Made by a program: the position numbers and the translations under genes. Source: Lethocerus indicus (Eukaryota; Arthropoda; Insecta; Hemiptera; Belostomatidae). Taken from it: DNA of 64,000 nucleotides. The first letter of the stretch is position 1. Each line of letters opens with the position of its first letter. Under the pieces are notes generated by a model that worked only from the letters and a program-made list of their open reading frames with translations, did no database searches and had not been told where the DNA came from. The DNA is taken from positions 19,367,154 through 19,431,153 of the forward strand of contig JACDQD010000002.1 in NCBI GenBank assembly GCA_019843655.1. Direction: 5' to 3'. This document shows positions 33,479 to 60,200 of this stretch, piece after piece.

Positions 33479-36400
33479 GTAGGCTTTAAGAAGTATTTAC
33501 CCGTGAAATTCCTTATGTTGATTATCATGGTAAGTGTATTTTGTTGTTGTGTTATATGTGTGTGTGCTGTGTATCGTGGTAAGTTTGATAATTTCTAAAC
33601 CAGCCAAATGTTTTTCTGCCAAACGTAAATACGTAGCGCCTGTGACGCTAACAGCAACACTTCCCCGAAATTTAACAAACGAGCCTCTAGTTCTCGTTAC
33701 CCGAACGGCGGATATTTGCAATTGGCGATTTCCCAATGGCGGACGTCCCGGCGACATTTCAGTGCCCTGGAGTTCCGCGAAAATTATTTCTCTGTTCCTC
33801 ATTCCAGCTGCAGCATTGAACACTTGCACTGGGCACCTGCCGCCGTATACATTTGAAACAGGTATGCGAGCAACGGAACAGAAAAAAAAGAATATTATTT
33901 TACTCATTTGAATAAAGGTGTGTTGTGACATTTGAAGACGCTAAGAACCAGGGCGCCTGAGTTCGGAATGTGTTAGCAGCGTGTATTGGCACAAAACATA
34001 TTTTATTTTTTATAGAATAGAAATTAATTTAATGTACTATTATAATTTAATATATTGACTGTCGCATGCATTCCAATAAGCGGGTTAACAAAAGGAACAA
34101 TTGTTTTCAAATGCTAAGAGAAAAAGTCAGGAAGATATTTGAGTTTAGATTAATCATAAATGTATAAAGCTTACTCAATTATTCGGGAAGTTTGCAGGTG
34201 AATTTGACAGACGTCACGATCTATGGTGTGAGCAAGTTTAAATTGGACACTGTGGACGTCAACGTCTTGGGTCTTTGGTGCAAGATCCAGATTAGCTACT
34301 CGAAAGTGCGTATCGAAGGCAACTACGAGATCGGCGGTACGACAAATGGATCTGAAGTCACCGGCTCCGGGCCCTTCAAGTAAATAGTCTGAAAAAATCA
34401 TACGATAATACATTTCATATGTCTTCTTTGTACGGTTCTTATTGAACCAATACGCCAATTACAGAGTAATAATTGCGGGGAGGTTGACTGGACCCATCCT
34501 AGGTAAGGTAGAGGGACTCTAACGGAGTACTACTGAGGGCGGCGAAGGTGCCTGGACACCTGCGAGCATATTCGGGGAAGTCCTAGAAGGGTGAATTTTA
34601 GCGGGGAACGACAGAGGTCAAATAGGGGTCACGATGAGAAACTCGCTTCTTCGGTGCGGGTGGTGGAGGCCGTGTTTCCTGTTGAATGAAGTTGAGTTTA
34701 TTGGAATTTTGTAGGGAACGGTTAGAGGTCATTTGGAGGTCGTCTGGTCAGGTAGGCCGCCGAATCACCATCGCGTACTCCCGTCCCTCGGCCGTCTCCC
34801 CGCGGCCAGTAGCACTCCGTTAAACCATTATATGTAATTTATATATAAATAAATAGATAATTATATTTATATTTACCTTCATAACGCGCGATATTTACAT
34901 ATTTTATCCGTTTATATGTATCTATTTTAATTATCGCATACTGATTCTATTATTATCTCCTGCGGCAAGTCAATACTATTCTTTGTGTTATACGTGTATT
35001 ATTTTATTTCACGTTAAAGTTTATTAATTTATTTACGGTGGTTTTAGGGGGAGTTGGAACCGTAATATTTGCGCGGTAATTTCTTTGTCTAACTTTCAGG
35101 GTGCCGATTGGCGAACAGACAATTTTTTACCTCGTGCCGGCTACGCGACCCTATTAAAAACCGTTTAATATATTTCTTCTATCCTCGGGGCTCTGAAGCG
35201 CCGTTCCGAGAGCCGCGAGCCGTTAAATGGAGGAAGCTCCTGGCGACGGCAAAAATTGATAAATGCGACTCCGCATCGCCCGACAGCGCGTAAAAGAAAA
35301 TAAATAAAATACGAAGACGGACGTAGGCACGCGAGGAAAAAATGTCTCCTGGGGCTGTCATAAACCCCCGGTTTAGCGTTTAGGAAAAATAATTGGGCGG
35401 CGGCTACGGAATTTAGTGGGCGGGCGTCACGGCCGCTGAAATACGGGCCCCGGCCCAACGTGCCCAAAGTGCCCAACGTTACAAATGTGGCCGCCACCTG
35501 AGAGGGGACTTCGCCGACACTGGCCCCCTGCCACCCCGCACAAAATATCTACACGAAACATTACATCTGACAACAGCCCAATAAGCTCACGAGAGCAATA
35601 CCAAACAAAACTTTCTTCGCCACAACTCTTTAGTTCCGGAAATGACGTCCACCGTTACCAGGAACTGTTGTTCTACACAAATGCTTATAATTTTTACCGA
35701 CAGTCGTCCAATGGGGTTTAAATTAAACATCAATCGTATAAACGCCAATTCCGTTGTGCACTCTTTCTTAGGCTAAGCGAGAGAGAGAGAGAGAGAGAGA
35801 GAGAGGGCAATTCTGGGTGCGCGCCGTCCTCTTTCTCGTTGACGTCTCTCTCTCGTTCCTTCGCGAATTCTGGCCACGCGGGGAAAGCGAAAAATAAATT
35901 TCCGCCGAGACGAATTTTGAAGCCGGCCGCCGGTTTTTGAGCGCCGAATATAATTTCGGAGGAACGCAAAAACGCGTCGACAGGAAGGCGCGCCACGAAT
36001 TCCGTAAAAACAGACTATATTTTCCTCCGGCTAACTTTCCGCCCTCCACGATTTATGATACCCGATTTATAAATTCCATCTCACTGTAACTGAATACACG
36101 ACGTACTCGGTGAGTCTTCATACGCCGCCGGTCGGCCGGAAAGATAAATTACACTCACCGATTGCTTACGATTTATCGCGGCGGTCTACGCCCGGAAAAC
36201 ATCGAATAAACTGAGAAAGGTATCAGGGACGATATTAATAAAATAGCCCCATTTTTCTGGATTTTTAACGTTCCTTGAGGACAATCGAAGGTCCCCCGGG
36301 GAAGAGTCAAACTCGAAACTAAATGAAATTGCAGAAATGCCCCCCTCCTGTATTGTAATAACGTCTAGTTTATTACCGTATATTCTCACTCGTGCCACTT

Positions 36401-37465
36401 TCTGTCCAGTTTAGATTTCTCGACAGTAGTTTTCCGTCCTAGAAAATGGTAATATATGGTAAATTTTACCTTAATATTAATATCAGAGTTCAGGCGAACG
36501 ACCGACCATTCATAGGATTATACGAACGATCCTCGATAAAATTATCGGGGCAATTTTAGATGTGAGTGGTGTGATATTCCTGTATCGAACGAGAACATAT
36601 TATACTTAACTTAGTAAATTACGACAAACTGAAGAAAATTAATATTAAATGAATAAATTACAACTTTACTCAATTTTGCTCTTAATTTACTCAACAAATT
36701 ACGCTACAACTCATCAACATACAAGACAGATGTCCACGAATAGCGATGGCGAGTGTATTTTAAGGATAAACAAATTTTGTTCGTTCAAGCCAAACGTCAC
36801 GAAAGAAAAATGATTCGACTAGAAACGGTCGCGAATGAAGCGGAACTAACGCGACCCTCCCTCCCTTTGTCTTCTCGGGCAACTTCACACGGCGTTGCCA
36901 AGATCCAAGCCAAGCCAAGTACCATCACATTTCTTTAAACAGTTAAAAACAAAACGCTAAAAAGACCTTACTTCATTTTTACAGAGGAGACCTCGAAGGG
37001 GTAGTCATTACCGGCTACGGCCAGTTCGGAATGGTGAAATACTACGTGCAAATGAAAAATGCCGAAATAGATTTCTCCGTGGCAAAAGCCAAGGTATTTT
37101 TATTTTATTTCCTATACACTTTTCTGCTAATCAAAATATGCGAATACTCTTGGACTAATCAAGTGATGCATAATACTGTATCGGTACTGTCATAAAAAGT
37201 GACAGCCTTAATTGTCTTCAACTTCTTCCAGTTCACTGCGGACGGACTGAAAGTTGAAGGCATGACGGACCAGCAAGCCGTTGATCTGCTCAACGAAACA
37301 CTATACGACCTCGTTGTGACCAACAAGGGCTACATCACATCGACGCTCGGTGAAACTATCAGGGCCAAAGTGAATCAAGTCATCAAAGGCAAGACCCTCA
37401 TCCAGCTGATGGCCATGGCCAGGAGCTTACCGCTGAGGCGGCGCAGAGACATAATTGCCATGTAA
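31809..37465 (+). CDS. Secreted TULIP-fold protein 2 (group 7 allergen-like / JH-binding-like)
   Basis: Five exons join in frame: 31809-31917, 32877-33009, 34191-34379, 36985-37093 and 37232-37465, giving 257 residues. The N-terminus is a long Ala/Val-rich signal peptide (about 25 residues, starting MLSVTAVAPAAVAAV). The body parallels gene 1: NKAVSESIESGRRQLEKYDP, then QVNLTDVTIYGVSKFKLDTV, then VEGSGTF-like VTGSGPF, then GLKVEGMTDQQAVDL, then VIKGKTLIQLM. Exons 3 and 4 have exactly the lengths of their gene 1 counterparts (189 and 109 bases) and all shared introns keep phase. The last exon is uninterrupted where gene 1 has an intron. The mature chain ends in a basic tail (SLPLRRRRDIIAM) absent from gene 1. 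One Cys is present (LWCKIQ), so no internal disulfide. The role is inferred as extracellular hydrophobic-ligand binding. Introns 2 and 3 are large and contain repeats and CpG-rich DNA. Confidence 0.82.
33421..33476. repeat. TA microsatellite, 28 units
   Basis: Uninterrupted (TA)28 in intron 2 of TULIP gene 2, adjacent to the two-strand open region at 33497-33931. Confidence 0.95.
33497..33931 (-). other. Long open frame inside an intron, possible transposon relic
   Basis: A 145-codon minus frame overlaps a 126-codon plus frame within intron 2 of TULIP gene 2. The composition is less AT-rich than the surrounding intron. No family is recognised for either frame. A dispersed repeat is the likeliest explanation, and a nested gene is less likely. 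Confidence 0.25.
34480..36200. other. CpG- and GC-rich intronic DNA
   Basis: Intron 3 of TULIP gene 2 (34380-36984) holds GC-rich stretches at about 34500-34810, 35050-35520 and 35810-36180, with many CpG dinucleotides. No exon or open frame here could be tied to a gene. It may be regulatory DNA, an unrecognised promoter, or inserted repeats. Confidence 0.4.
35779..35805. repeat. GA microsatellite
   Basis: About 13 GA units in intron 3 of TULIP gene 2. Confidence 0.9.
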
Positions 37466-37892
37466 ACGGTTTCATGATCCAGGAATGCCATACAAGTATT
37501 TTTATAACGTTTTTTAATAACGTTGGTTGTACAATGCTTATCTTATGGAAACACTTCTATTCACTTTTTATTCGACTGGAGCATCAGCCATAATTTTATT
37601 CGTCTGAGCTACTGGCAATGTTATCATATCGCCGATATAAACGAAAATTCTAGATGCATTACTAAAAAACGACATAATACACTAAAACTCATTGGTGCTC
37701 CCATTAATTCTCAACAGACAACCATAACAGGTGCCACATTAAATACAAGTGTGATAGTTAACTAACTCTAAAATATATACTGTTTTAATCTCATTACTTC
37801 TCTAAGAAAACAAAGACAAACAGTAAAATAAGTAGCATGCATTTATTTTTTCATTATTAAGTAATGAAAATTTGATACAAGCGAACCAGAAG

Positions 37893-37896
<4 letters not shown>

Positions 37897-37946
<50 letters not shown>
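37897..37946. repeat. TA microsatellite, about 25 units
   Basis: Uninterrupted TA run downstream of TULIP gene 2. Confidence 0.95.
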
Positions 37947-37950
<4 letters not shown>

Positions 37951-39941
37951 ATTACTTGTTTATGTAAACAGACAATTAGTCTATGATTGATTAAAAGATA
38001 TATATTTATAAAGTATAAAAAACAGAATAGCGTCCTTGCACAATATTTTACAATTTATACAGGTACAATTATTTCTAGGAATTTATCAAATGATTAAGAA
38101 AAAATTAATTGGAAAGTCATTTCATACTGAAACATAAGTGGATCCAATAATAATTTTAATTTTGATTGCAGACAGATTCAATAAAGAAATCATGGAAGCT
38201 TGGATGATTAATTTACTATTTTTTTATCTAAGTAAAGTAAATTAAGATCTATGTACTCTGTTTTAATATTTATGTAGTTAAAACAAGTTATAAATAAAAA
38301 AGACAAGTTTTGAAATTTACACGTTTCCAAATCATGAGATTACATTTGTGTTCAATTACATGTTCACTTACAAGTCACAGGCAGAGCCAAATTAAATTCA
38401 TCAATGGTGATAAACATGTTTATTTCTTAAACCATGAATTCTAGAGACAGACAAGTAGACGTTTCTTAAGTGAATTATAGAATATATTGTGTATACAGTT
38501 TTTAATATCCATTATTCACACTAGAAAAAGTACTCACAAAAAGCCCTGTAAATTAAACTAAATCCAAAATAATTTGTTCTTTGGGCGATTTTGGAGTAGC
38601 AAATATACATAAAGTAATATAAAGTTGATTGAATATTAATTCATGTAAACATTTTTTACAGTGTAATATAAAAATAATTCAACTTTTTTTCTGTGTTTGT
38701 GCTTCGATGTTGAAAAAAGAACTGATTTAGTTCTGAAACCAATCCTTTTATGACTTGATTAGAAAATATTCAGAAGTCTAAAAAATTACACCCTTATTAT
38801 TTGTGCCAAATTATTTCCTATATGTAGTACAATATATTTACATTGCTTAACAGATTAAAATTTAACACATAGAATTGAATAAATTTAGCAATTTAATACT
38901 GAATGTTATAAATGACACATACAGATCAGAATATATGCAAAAAATAAAAAAAATGCAGGGTAGCATTTCACTTAATCGACACAATATATTTTTTTTTACC
39001 AAAATATCTTCAATATTAAATAATCTTCTAAAATCCCTGATTGGATTGGTTGTTATTATTTTGCAGGAATTCATTGGTTAGATGGTAACCAAACATATAA
39101 TTTAGTGAGATTATTTACATCATAAGTTCATTGCTTATAATCCAATCCTCTAAAGACAGTCAAGTTATGGGAAGAAAACAAATTACACAAAATATTAAAC
39201 AATGTTAACAAATATTAAACTCTTGATTTTGTTATATTAACATGGGAAAGATTAAACACATTTTAATTTAAGGTGTCGGATTAGTCGGGATATAAGTAAC
39301 TATATTAATATTATTTTGTCATTGATCTACAGCAGTGGTTCAATGTGGTTAAATTTATTACCTGAAACCATTCCATTATTTGATCACCAAACTAGTCCAC
39401 TACTCTGCATATTTAAAAAGACAATATTTTCAAGTTATTGCCATGTAGAATAATAAATATCAAACAATGAAATTATGTAGTATGGCTAATATGAAACATA
39501 TGTGACACAAATATCAAAATACAATCTTGTAATACTCAGAAAATCAAAAGAAAACAAGAAAATATTCATATAATCACTCAAATGTATTCATATTTGAATT
39601 GTTTTAATGTAATTCTTGAAACCAACTCAGAACCACTGATCCAAATCAATAAACTTATTTTCATTTTCACTGTCTAATTATTACATTGTACTTAAGTAAA
39701 TTCAAAGACCCTACCTCTGGCCTTTATTTCTTAACTGAAAAAAGATGAGGCACTCCACCCTGAGTTAATATGTTGTTATATTAGATCCTTCAATGGACTT
39801 TTATATGTATAAAACATTTGGCAATTTTGTTTTGCAAAAATATGCTGATTTATAGGGATTTAATAAACTCTGTTTTCATATTCAACAATGACTGCAAAAA
39901 TATAGGAAGACTACATTTCTTCTTGGCATTTAATCAGTCAG

Positions 39942-39946
<5 letters not shown>

Positions 39947-39988
<42 letters not shown>
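39947..39988. repeat. TA microsatellite, about 21 units
   Basis: Uninterrupted TA run in the 3' flank of the PHLDB gene. Confidence 0.95.
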
Positions 39989-39992
<4 letters not shown>

Positions 39993-40530
39993 AAAAGTGA
40001 TATTGTCTTGGAACTACAGTTATCAATAGAAACTAATGACCATTAAGTCCTAATATGAAACTAATTTTAACAAGATGTATTCATGTCTTTGCAGGCTAAG
40101 ATTTATCACTATATTAACTGGTAGGATTATTACTTTTTACATATACATACAACAAAATTATATACAAGCAAACATAAATCAATAACTAAAAGAGAAAGCT
40201 GCCTATAACGGAACTGATAAAAAAAAATCATACCGGTTTGTTTAAAAACAAATCAATAAAATCCTAATATTGTGATAGTATTGAATAATACTAGATCATT
40301 TAGAATCACTTAGAAATACAAAAGTCACCTCAGCACTACCTAAATTAATAAGTAGATATCGCAGCAAAAATATTGCCGATAGACTATTCAAAAGGAAACA
40401 TGTGCAGGAATATCTTATAGATATTCTTGTGCACATTAAATTAAGAAATTAATTTTACAAAAAAATAAATATTCACTGGTTTCTCTCTCAGAAAATATAA
40501 ACCTCAATTGCAAGAATAAAAAAAATTGGT

Positions 40531-53559
<13,029 letters not shown>

Positions 53560-53977
53560 CTGTACAGAACCAATTACATTCATTTTAAGTCACAGGAAAC
53601 ATATATTGTAAATGGGAGGCAAGTATATGTAAATTATTAGTATGTAAAGAAATGATAGAGAAGTTCTTATAAAGAGGCATAAGAATTATAATGTAAAACA
53701 AAAGGCATATAAACACAGCAAACGAATGGTGACAACAGAACATTATGTATTATTCATAAAATTTAATTAATAATGGAATGAAGAATATAATTATCCGTTA
53801 ATGAAATATTAGCCCGCGTATGATAAGTAGGGTGAGTCCCAATGTACGACCCCACTACTGATATCGGGTAACCTCACTATCGACTTTTTTCATATATCTA
53901 TTCATGTGCTCCATTCGATATTTCCTATCCGCCACATTGCCATATTTATCGCAGTGTAAAACAACGAGTGCGGTATA

Positions 53978-54252
53978 TATCGATATACAATCGATCCGTT
54001 GTTATAGTTAGGTGGTACAGTACGCTGTGAATTTACCGATAAATATATTATAAACAATATATAGGTAACAATTTAAAAATTGACTAAATCTCACCCAAAG
54101 ATAGGACGGAACGGCCAGAAGGTTATATTTGTACGTGAAAAATCGAACTATTCAACCATCATACAATTAATATATATAAAAATGGGAAAGGAAGGTAATT
54201 GGTGGAAAAAGTTGGGTTGAGACGCTCAACCAGCCAATCAGAAGTAACCAAT
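53978..54252 (-). promoter_or_regulatory. Candidate 5' promoter of PHLDB (DRE and paired CCAAT boxes)
   Basis: TATCGATA at 53978-53985 is a perfect, palindromic DREF-type element. Two CCAAT boxes (54234-54238 and 54248-54252) lie 14 bases apart, next to a 7-bp perfect inverted repeat (GGTTGAG/CTCAACC, about 54214-54230). The composition changes from AT-rich gene body to mixed DNA at about 53.8 kb. Together these fit the upstream edge of PHLDB, whose first coding exon begins with an acceptor at 53560-53561. The start site and first exon were not identified. Confidence 0.35.
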
Positions 54253-57200
54253 GCCGGCAGGTATATTAGGAGAAGCATTAAACGCATTTTCATTATAATT
54301 CATAATTTGACCCTCAGTTAACGAAATGTATTTGTTATATTCTAAATAAAATGTTGAAATATATTTAATACTTTATGCAAATCAAGTTATTACAACGATA
54401 ATGGCTTAAATGGCGCTTTTGTACTTCATTTACTGGCTGTGCAAATGGCCTAGGCATATAATACTTTATTAGATCAGCCTTACCTTAATGACTTAATCAT
54501 TTGTCTACGATATGCATAAACGCACGCAATTATTATTTGAATTACTATTTAAATATACTTAAATTTTAAACCCCCGCTTATTAAACTACGTAATAAAAAA
54601 TATATTAAAATAATACATACAGACTGTATGTTACGGTGAAATTAAACAAATTAACACCATAAGCGTAAATATAATTTTTATCCGCTTAAAACGCTTATAA
54701 AAAGTACATTTGCTTAACATAGTAATGTCTGGGCTCATTTGTAAATGTCTTCGACAATTAATTAATGCGAAGTTGTGTATTTTTAATGTTCTCGTACAGC
54801 CTCGAACAATCTTTCACCAGAGGTGTACGAGGTTGGAAGGTTTTAAAATATTACTGTATAAATCCATTTCATTTTATAATTTATTTATAGAATAAAATAT
54901 CTCAACGCGCTTAAAAACATAAACGGCACACACGCTTAGTTCTTTGAATTATCCGCAATGCAAATTTTGTCTTTCCCTTATTTCGGTACAGAGTGATGAT
55001 GGGAAGCGAGTCACTGTCGTCCCGGCGAGTATACTAACTCGAAGAAAATAATCGGGTAAAAGTTGACAACTGTAAATAGATCAATGATTCACAATCATGC
55101 ATAGACCATCTGGCACGCAACTCGTCAGAGTAATACTTTAAAATGTTATTACCGTCATGACAAAACGAATGTCTCCAGAAGGAAATACAATGCACCTGGG
55201 CGCCATCACGATTAGTTAACTGCAGGTCGGGTGAAAAAAAAGAAGGTTTTAATAGGCGAACTAGTGTTTGAACAACTGAGCAATGTTTAACCAGCCATTG
55301 GATGCAGCGCTATGAATATTCATGGAGGGTATTCGGCACATATGTGAAACGTAGATTTTGTACGACACCTGTATATGAGCGAAGGAAATAGGTTGCCTGC
55401 AGTAATCTATGGTCGTCGAGTGGCATTAATAATAACTGTCCTTGGCGAACTAGTAGTTCTAAAGAAGGCATATCGTTACTACAGACGGGTATGAATATCA
55501 TTACCCTCCATATCACGAGGCGAAAATGACAGTGGTCAGAAAATGTATTCTTTAAATATGAAGTCTGTGCAGCAGTTCAACACCTTCAGCTTTAGTAACT
55601 GACAGTGAAACGTACTATAGAAAGGTGACTTAAGTTTCTACCTCGTCTAAGTACTACAACAGATATGCTTTAAAATAATCTATATACAAAAAGAACTGTC
55701 GGTGAATTGGTACGGCAACTAAATACATGTACTGCAGTTAGACGCTTTGTTCAAGACTGTTTGTTTTTGGTACTCGTTGCGGAAATAGGTTTTCAAAGAA
55801 CATATGCAATGGAAGAACACTATACGGTCTTTAATTAGAACGGCAAGAGCGCATGTGTACCACTACGTTTAGACTATTCCTATCCAGCTTTCTCGACGGA
55901 AGAATACAAGATCAACTTCCAGATCACACACTTGCGTTATCATTAACCACCAATGAAGTGTTAACAGTGCTATTACAATTTTAAGCCGTAGAAATGAAAA
56001 TGAATTACAAATTCGACTGTCGATTTCCTCATTGCGCCACTCGGTTTCTAGAACAGAACACCATTTCGTAGGAACAAAGCTGTCGAAAATACTGCAATTG
56101 TTAGGCGTGGTCGTAAATACCTAGCTGTTCACGAAGTTCAGAACGCACAACAGCAAGAGGGGAAACCAATAAGGAAGACTCACATTAGCATAACTCCCAA
56201 ACGAAACAATGCTTCATTAATATTGGCTCCAATACCGGCCATTAGAAAAAATGCCATTTACGATTGGCCAAAGTTAACGACAATCGTTCCAATTATCAAT
56301 TTAAACAATTAATGAAGGCAATCTGCCGATGACGCACGAACCCCTGTACGCATTTACTAGAACAGACTATGCAAACCGCGCGAAGACAAATACAATCTAA
56401 CTTGTTTGGATTTTTCATTTTAATTTATGTTTAAATGTCGCTATTCAAACAAGGTAATGCGTATAAAAATCCAGGGACAAACAACATGCAGAGGAAAACG
56501 TGTACAAACAATGCAAATAGAAAATTCGATTGGTTTCCCGAGCAACTGGTAAAACAAAATTGTAAATTGCGATTAGGTGAGGTTCCATTTTGTGAAATAA
56601 TTGATTGATTTTTCTTAAACCGTTTCTTGAGCTTTACTAAACCCGGTTTTCGATAAATCTCAACTGGGTTGGGGATGAAAAATTACTCAAGATTTAGGTA
56701 CTTAATTTTGTCCCGAACTTGATTTTTCGAGTCACATTTTATCTCAGCGAATGCGGCTGGGAAACAGTGGCGTTTCAATTAGCGTGCCTTCAGTTGGGTT
56801 ATTAGGTGTCCCTGTCGAAATAACAATGGAAAACCAATGGATGGTACAGAGAATCTCCTTATAGAGGTGTCCAAGTTAAATTACAAAAGAATTTATACAT
56901 AATACCTCATGCCGGAGGACGCATCTAATTATGGTATTAAATTTCATAGTTAATTGTAGAGTTCTGCTTCTGCTTTTCTTTTGTCTTTGAAACACGAGAG
57001 TCTTGTTAAACCTCAATCAGCCAACGTTCAATTTTCATGAAGAAATGACAATTGACGTTAAATTGGGCGAATAATTTTTGGGCTCAATTAACGTATTTTC
57101 CGAACTTTTCGCAACATTTTGCAGTTTGACGCGATCATACTAATACGTAATAAACTTTATAAAAAGTCGTGTTCCATTTTGACAGGTCCAGACATTTAGA

Positions 57201-60200
57201 TCGGAATAGACCTCGAAATTTGATAAAAGTGAATCATCGTTTTCGTTATTTATATAATTTTTATTCTGCCGGTGGATTCAACTATGTACCAATAGTGAAA
57301 GTAAGGGTTCGGCGAAGCGCAGTACAATTCTACTGAAGATGGCGTAACCCCAATATTGGTCCAAGAATGGAGAAAATAACCGGACATGAGTCCAACCGTC
57401 ACGTGTTTGTTGCGTGTGTGCGTTTAATGTAGAATAATAAATCGGACTAATATAAGAAGTTGTTTTCACAATTCGATTCTCTAAGAGTTACAGACGTCAC
57501 AGACCTTACTCTTTCGTAGTAACAATTCAAATTATAAATGGATATGACAAGGAAAGGTGTAACAACATAGATCATATTTTATAACTGTTAAGTTTCAACT
57601 GATCATTTATCCCATATCCATTGAATCTAATCATAGTTGCTGTTCGGGGCCTAATAACCGCCCCTTAATTCTGAACTGCACTGTCTGTAAGGCAGGTCGT
57701 AGCGGCATAAGGTCGCGGGAAAACAGTCGGTGCAGAAATAATCAATGCAAATAAATATCCGCCTCTTCTAAGCCAACGTCGGTTATATAAGACCGGGGAG
57801 CGTTCGTACAAACGCCAACCGTTCTTGTTACGACGCACGTGTTAAATTCAGTCATACTAATGTCCTAATTGGGCGGAAATAAACCGAGCTGGCTGGCACA
57901 CACAGACAGTCAGTCTGCTGTCGCTTCCACTCCAGGCCCCAACACAAGGCTTACGCGCTGAAAGTAAATCTAATTTTCTAAATCCCACGTAACCGGCTAA
58001 GTATGCACCTCGAGATTTAGAAGTCGGTATACAAAAGAAAGAAAAGAAGAATCAGACGAATCGAAATATTAGTCCTCAATTCTATTACATTAGGCCACTG
58101 ACACTGTGGGTGGTGTAATAGTTAATGGATGGCATAACCTTGATTTATCGTATTTACAGCACCTTAATAAATTATCAATTTGAAAAAATGAAACGGACGA
58201 TATACCGAATTTCCAAACCGCCTCCGGGGGGCGCATCTACGATCTGAATTTTAGGAGACTCGTAGAAGTCTCCATCGGTGACCTTTTCGCTCTAGAATGT
58301 ACTCTACAATTTAATTTAAAATCTACTATTGGTCCAGTAAATAAATTTATTTTCTAAATTTTCTGCGTTGATCCATTTTCAAGATATTAATCTCCTGTCC
58401 TCAGTATCGAGCGACAATTTAAATAGTCGGCTAATATGTCAGGTGAAATGAAACGCCGTTCAAGAAATGTTAGCAGTTCGAAATTGACGAGGCCGTCATC
58501 TGCGAAGCGCTATACAACAACGATCGGCAATGGTTTAATCATAATAATGAGACTATCTGATTGTACGGCGGCACTGGGCGTTGTATTATTGCTCGGCGGC
58601 AAGTCATACGATATAAGAAGTGAGCAGGGCGGTGTTACGCAACGCGACCGTGCTCCCCAATGCGAAGATTCTTTATCTGCATTACGAAATAATTAGCAAA
58701 CAGACAAACTTCCAACACTCGTCGGGATTTCAAAACTGGAGGCTGAAGAGCATTCATCCCTTGTTTTAAATATTCATAAGAGAATTCACAAGAATGGCAA
58801 CGATAGTCACAAATTTGATATTTAAAAATGGAACGTTAACATTTTACGCTGTTGTTTTTTATATCAACACACAATATTGTGACAATCTTAAATCATAAAA
58901 ATATTTTTTTATTATTGATCGTACAATAAGTTGGTTTTATAATCAGGCGGCACTGAGGTGGAGACATACGCCCGCATAAAAACGAGCAGATAAAATAGCT
59001 TCCTGTTTTAAAACTTTCATGAGACCGAAATATGGGCAGTGCCTTAGTGTATATACCAAGGATAAATTTAGTCGAGAGAAATAAAAATTGTGATTTTATA
59101 GTTTAAATCGGGATGAAGGGATAAACGAAAGCTGATTCAATGACTGCACGCTCAGATTGGATGGCCCCGATGACCCCCGAGGAAGCAATAAACTATTCCA
59201 CACGAGTGAAACGAAAAAAAAAATCTCGTGGCAGATAACATTTGGTCTCTGAGAGCGATTTCTAGAAACGGAGTACTATAAGAAAGAAGAGCGGGCAGAC
59301 AGTTTCACAGCGGGAGGCAACACTCTTTTAGTTTTTAACTGATATTTTTCATCGCCTCTTATATATAGCGCAATACGCTGATCTGTAAATTATATTTCAA
59401 CAGTAATACTACATATAATACGTAAAAACAAACCATCCTAACGTTTATATCGCTTTTAAGATTAAAGACAGTTTTGAAGAAATATAGGAATTTTTAATCA
59501 TTATTTGATTCAATTTTATTCTTCTAATTCCAGGTTATGGATAAATATAAATGTTCCCTATTATATATTGGCTTTCTTGCTATAGATGGACTAATATCAT
59601 TTGGTCATTTCCATAGCGCAGGGTTGTTCCAAGCGGCGGATTCATTTTTTTAGTCATGCCCAAGTTTGAATTGATCACTAATGGATTATTCAATAAAACT
59701 CTTTAGATTATTCTATTATTATTACTACAAGCCATGATAACCACGAAAGTGAATGTATACCAAAGTCTCCAATTTCTTGCTAAGAATAAATTGACAATAC
59801 GTGCGTTCAGTTAATAAAAGTATTGAAAATGGTTAAAATGTTATTTATAACGACTATTTTCATTATCGTTATAATTTAATTATATTGGAGTATTATGAGG
59901 TTGAATGGTAGATAGAATGATGTTAAATTTAACCGCTTACCGGAGTACCGTTACCATGATTCGTCACGGCGTGAGTGCTTAAACGCGAAAAATGGGGAAG
60001 ACACTCTGGGTGTACAAAGATGGTCCGAACGGATCTAAATGGAAACTCAATTTAATGTCGTCTAAAAACTAAATTATCTGACTTCAATTTTTAAATTCAC
60101 AAAAATTTAAAACAATTCCAATTCTAAATTCAGTCTCACAGTTATTAATGATTCATAAATGGAAACTTTACAGGCGAAGAGATACTTTCCTACGGGTATA

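Larger units (their letters stand above)
37466..40530. other. AT-rich region between convergent TULIP gene 2 and PHLDB
   Basis: No exon is supported. It contains two long TA microsatellites. It must include the 3' UTRs of both convergent genes. Which polyadenylation signals are used could not be decided. Confidence 0.45.

Noticed and set aside
58436..58696. 86-codon plus-strand frame starting with ATG
   Set aside because: No homology recognised, no promoter or splice context, basic low-complexity start.
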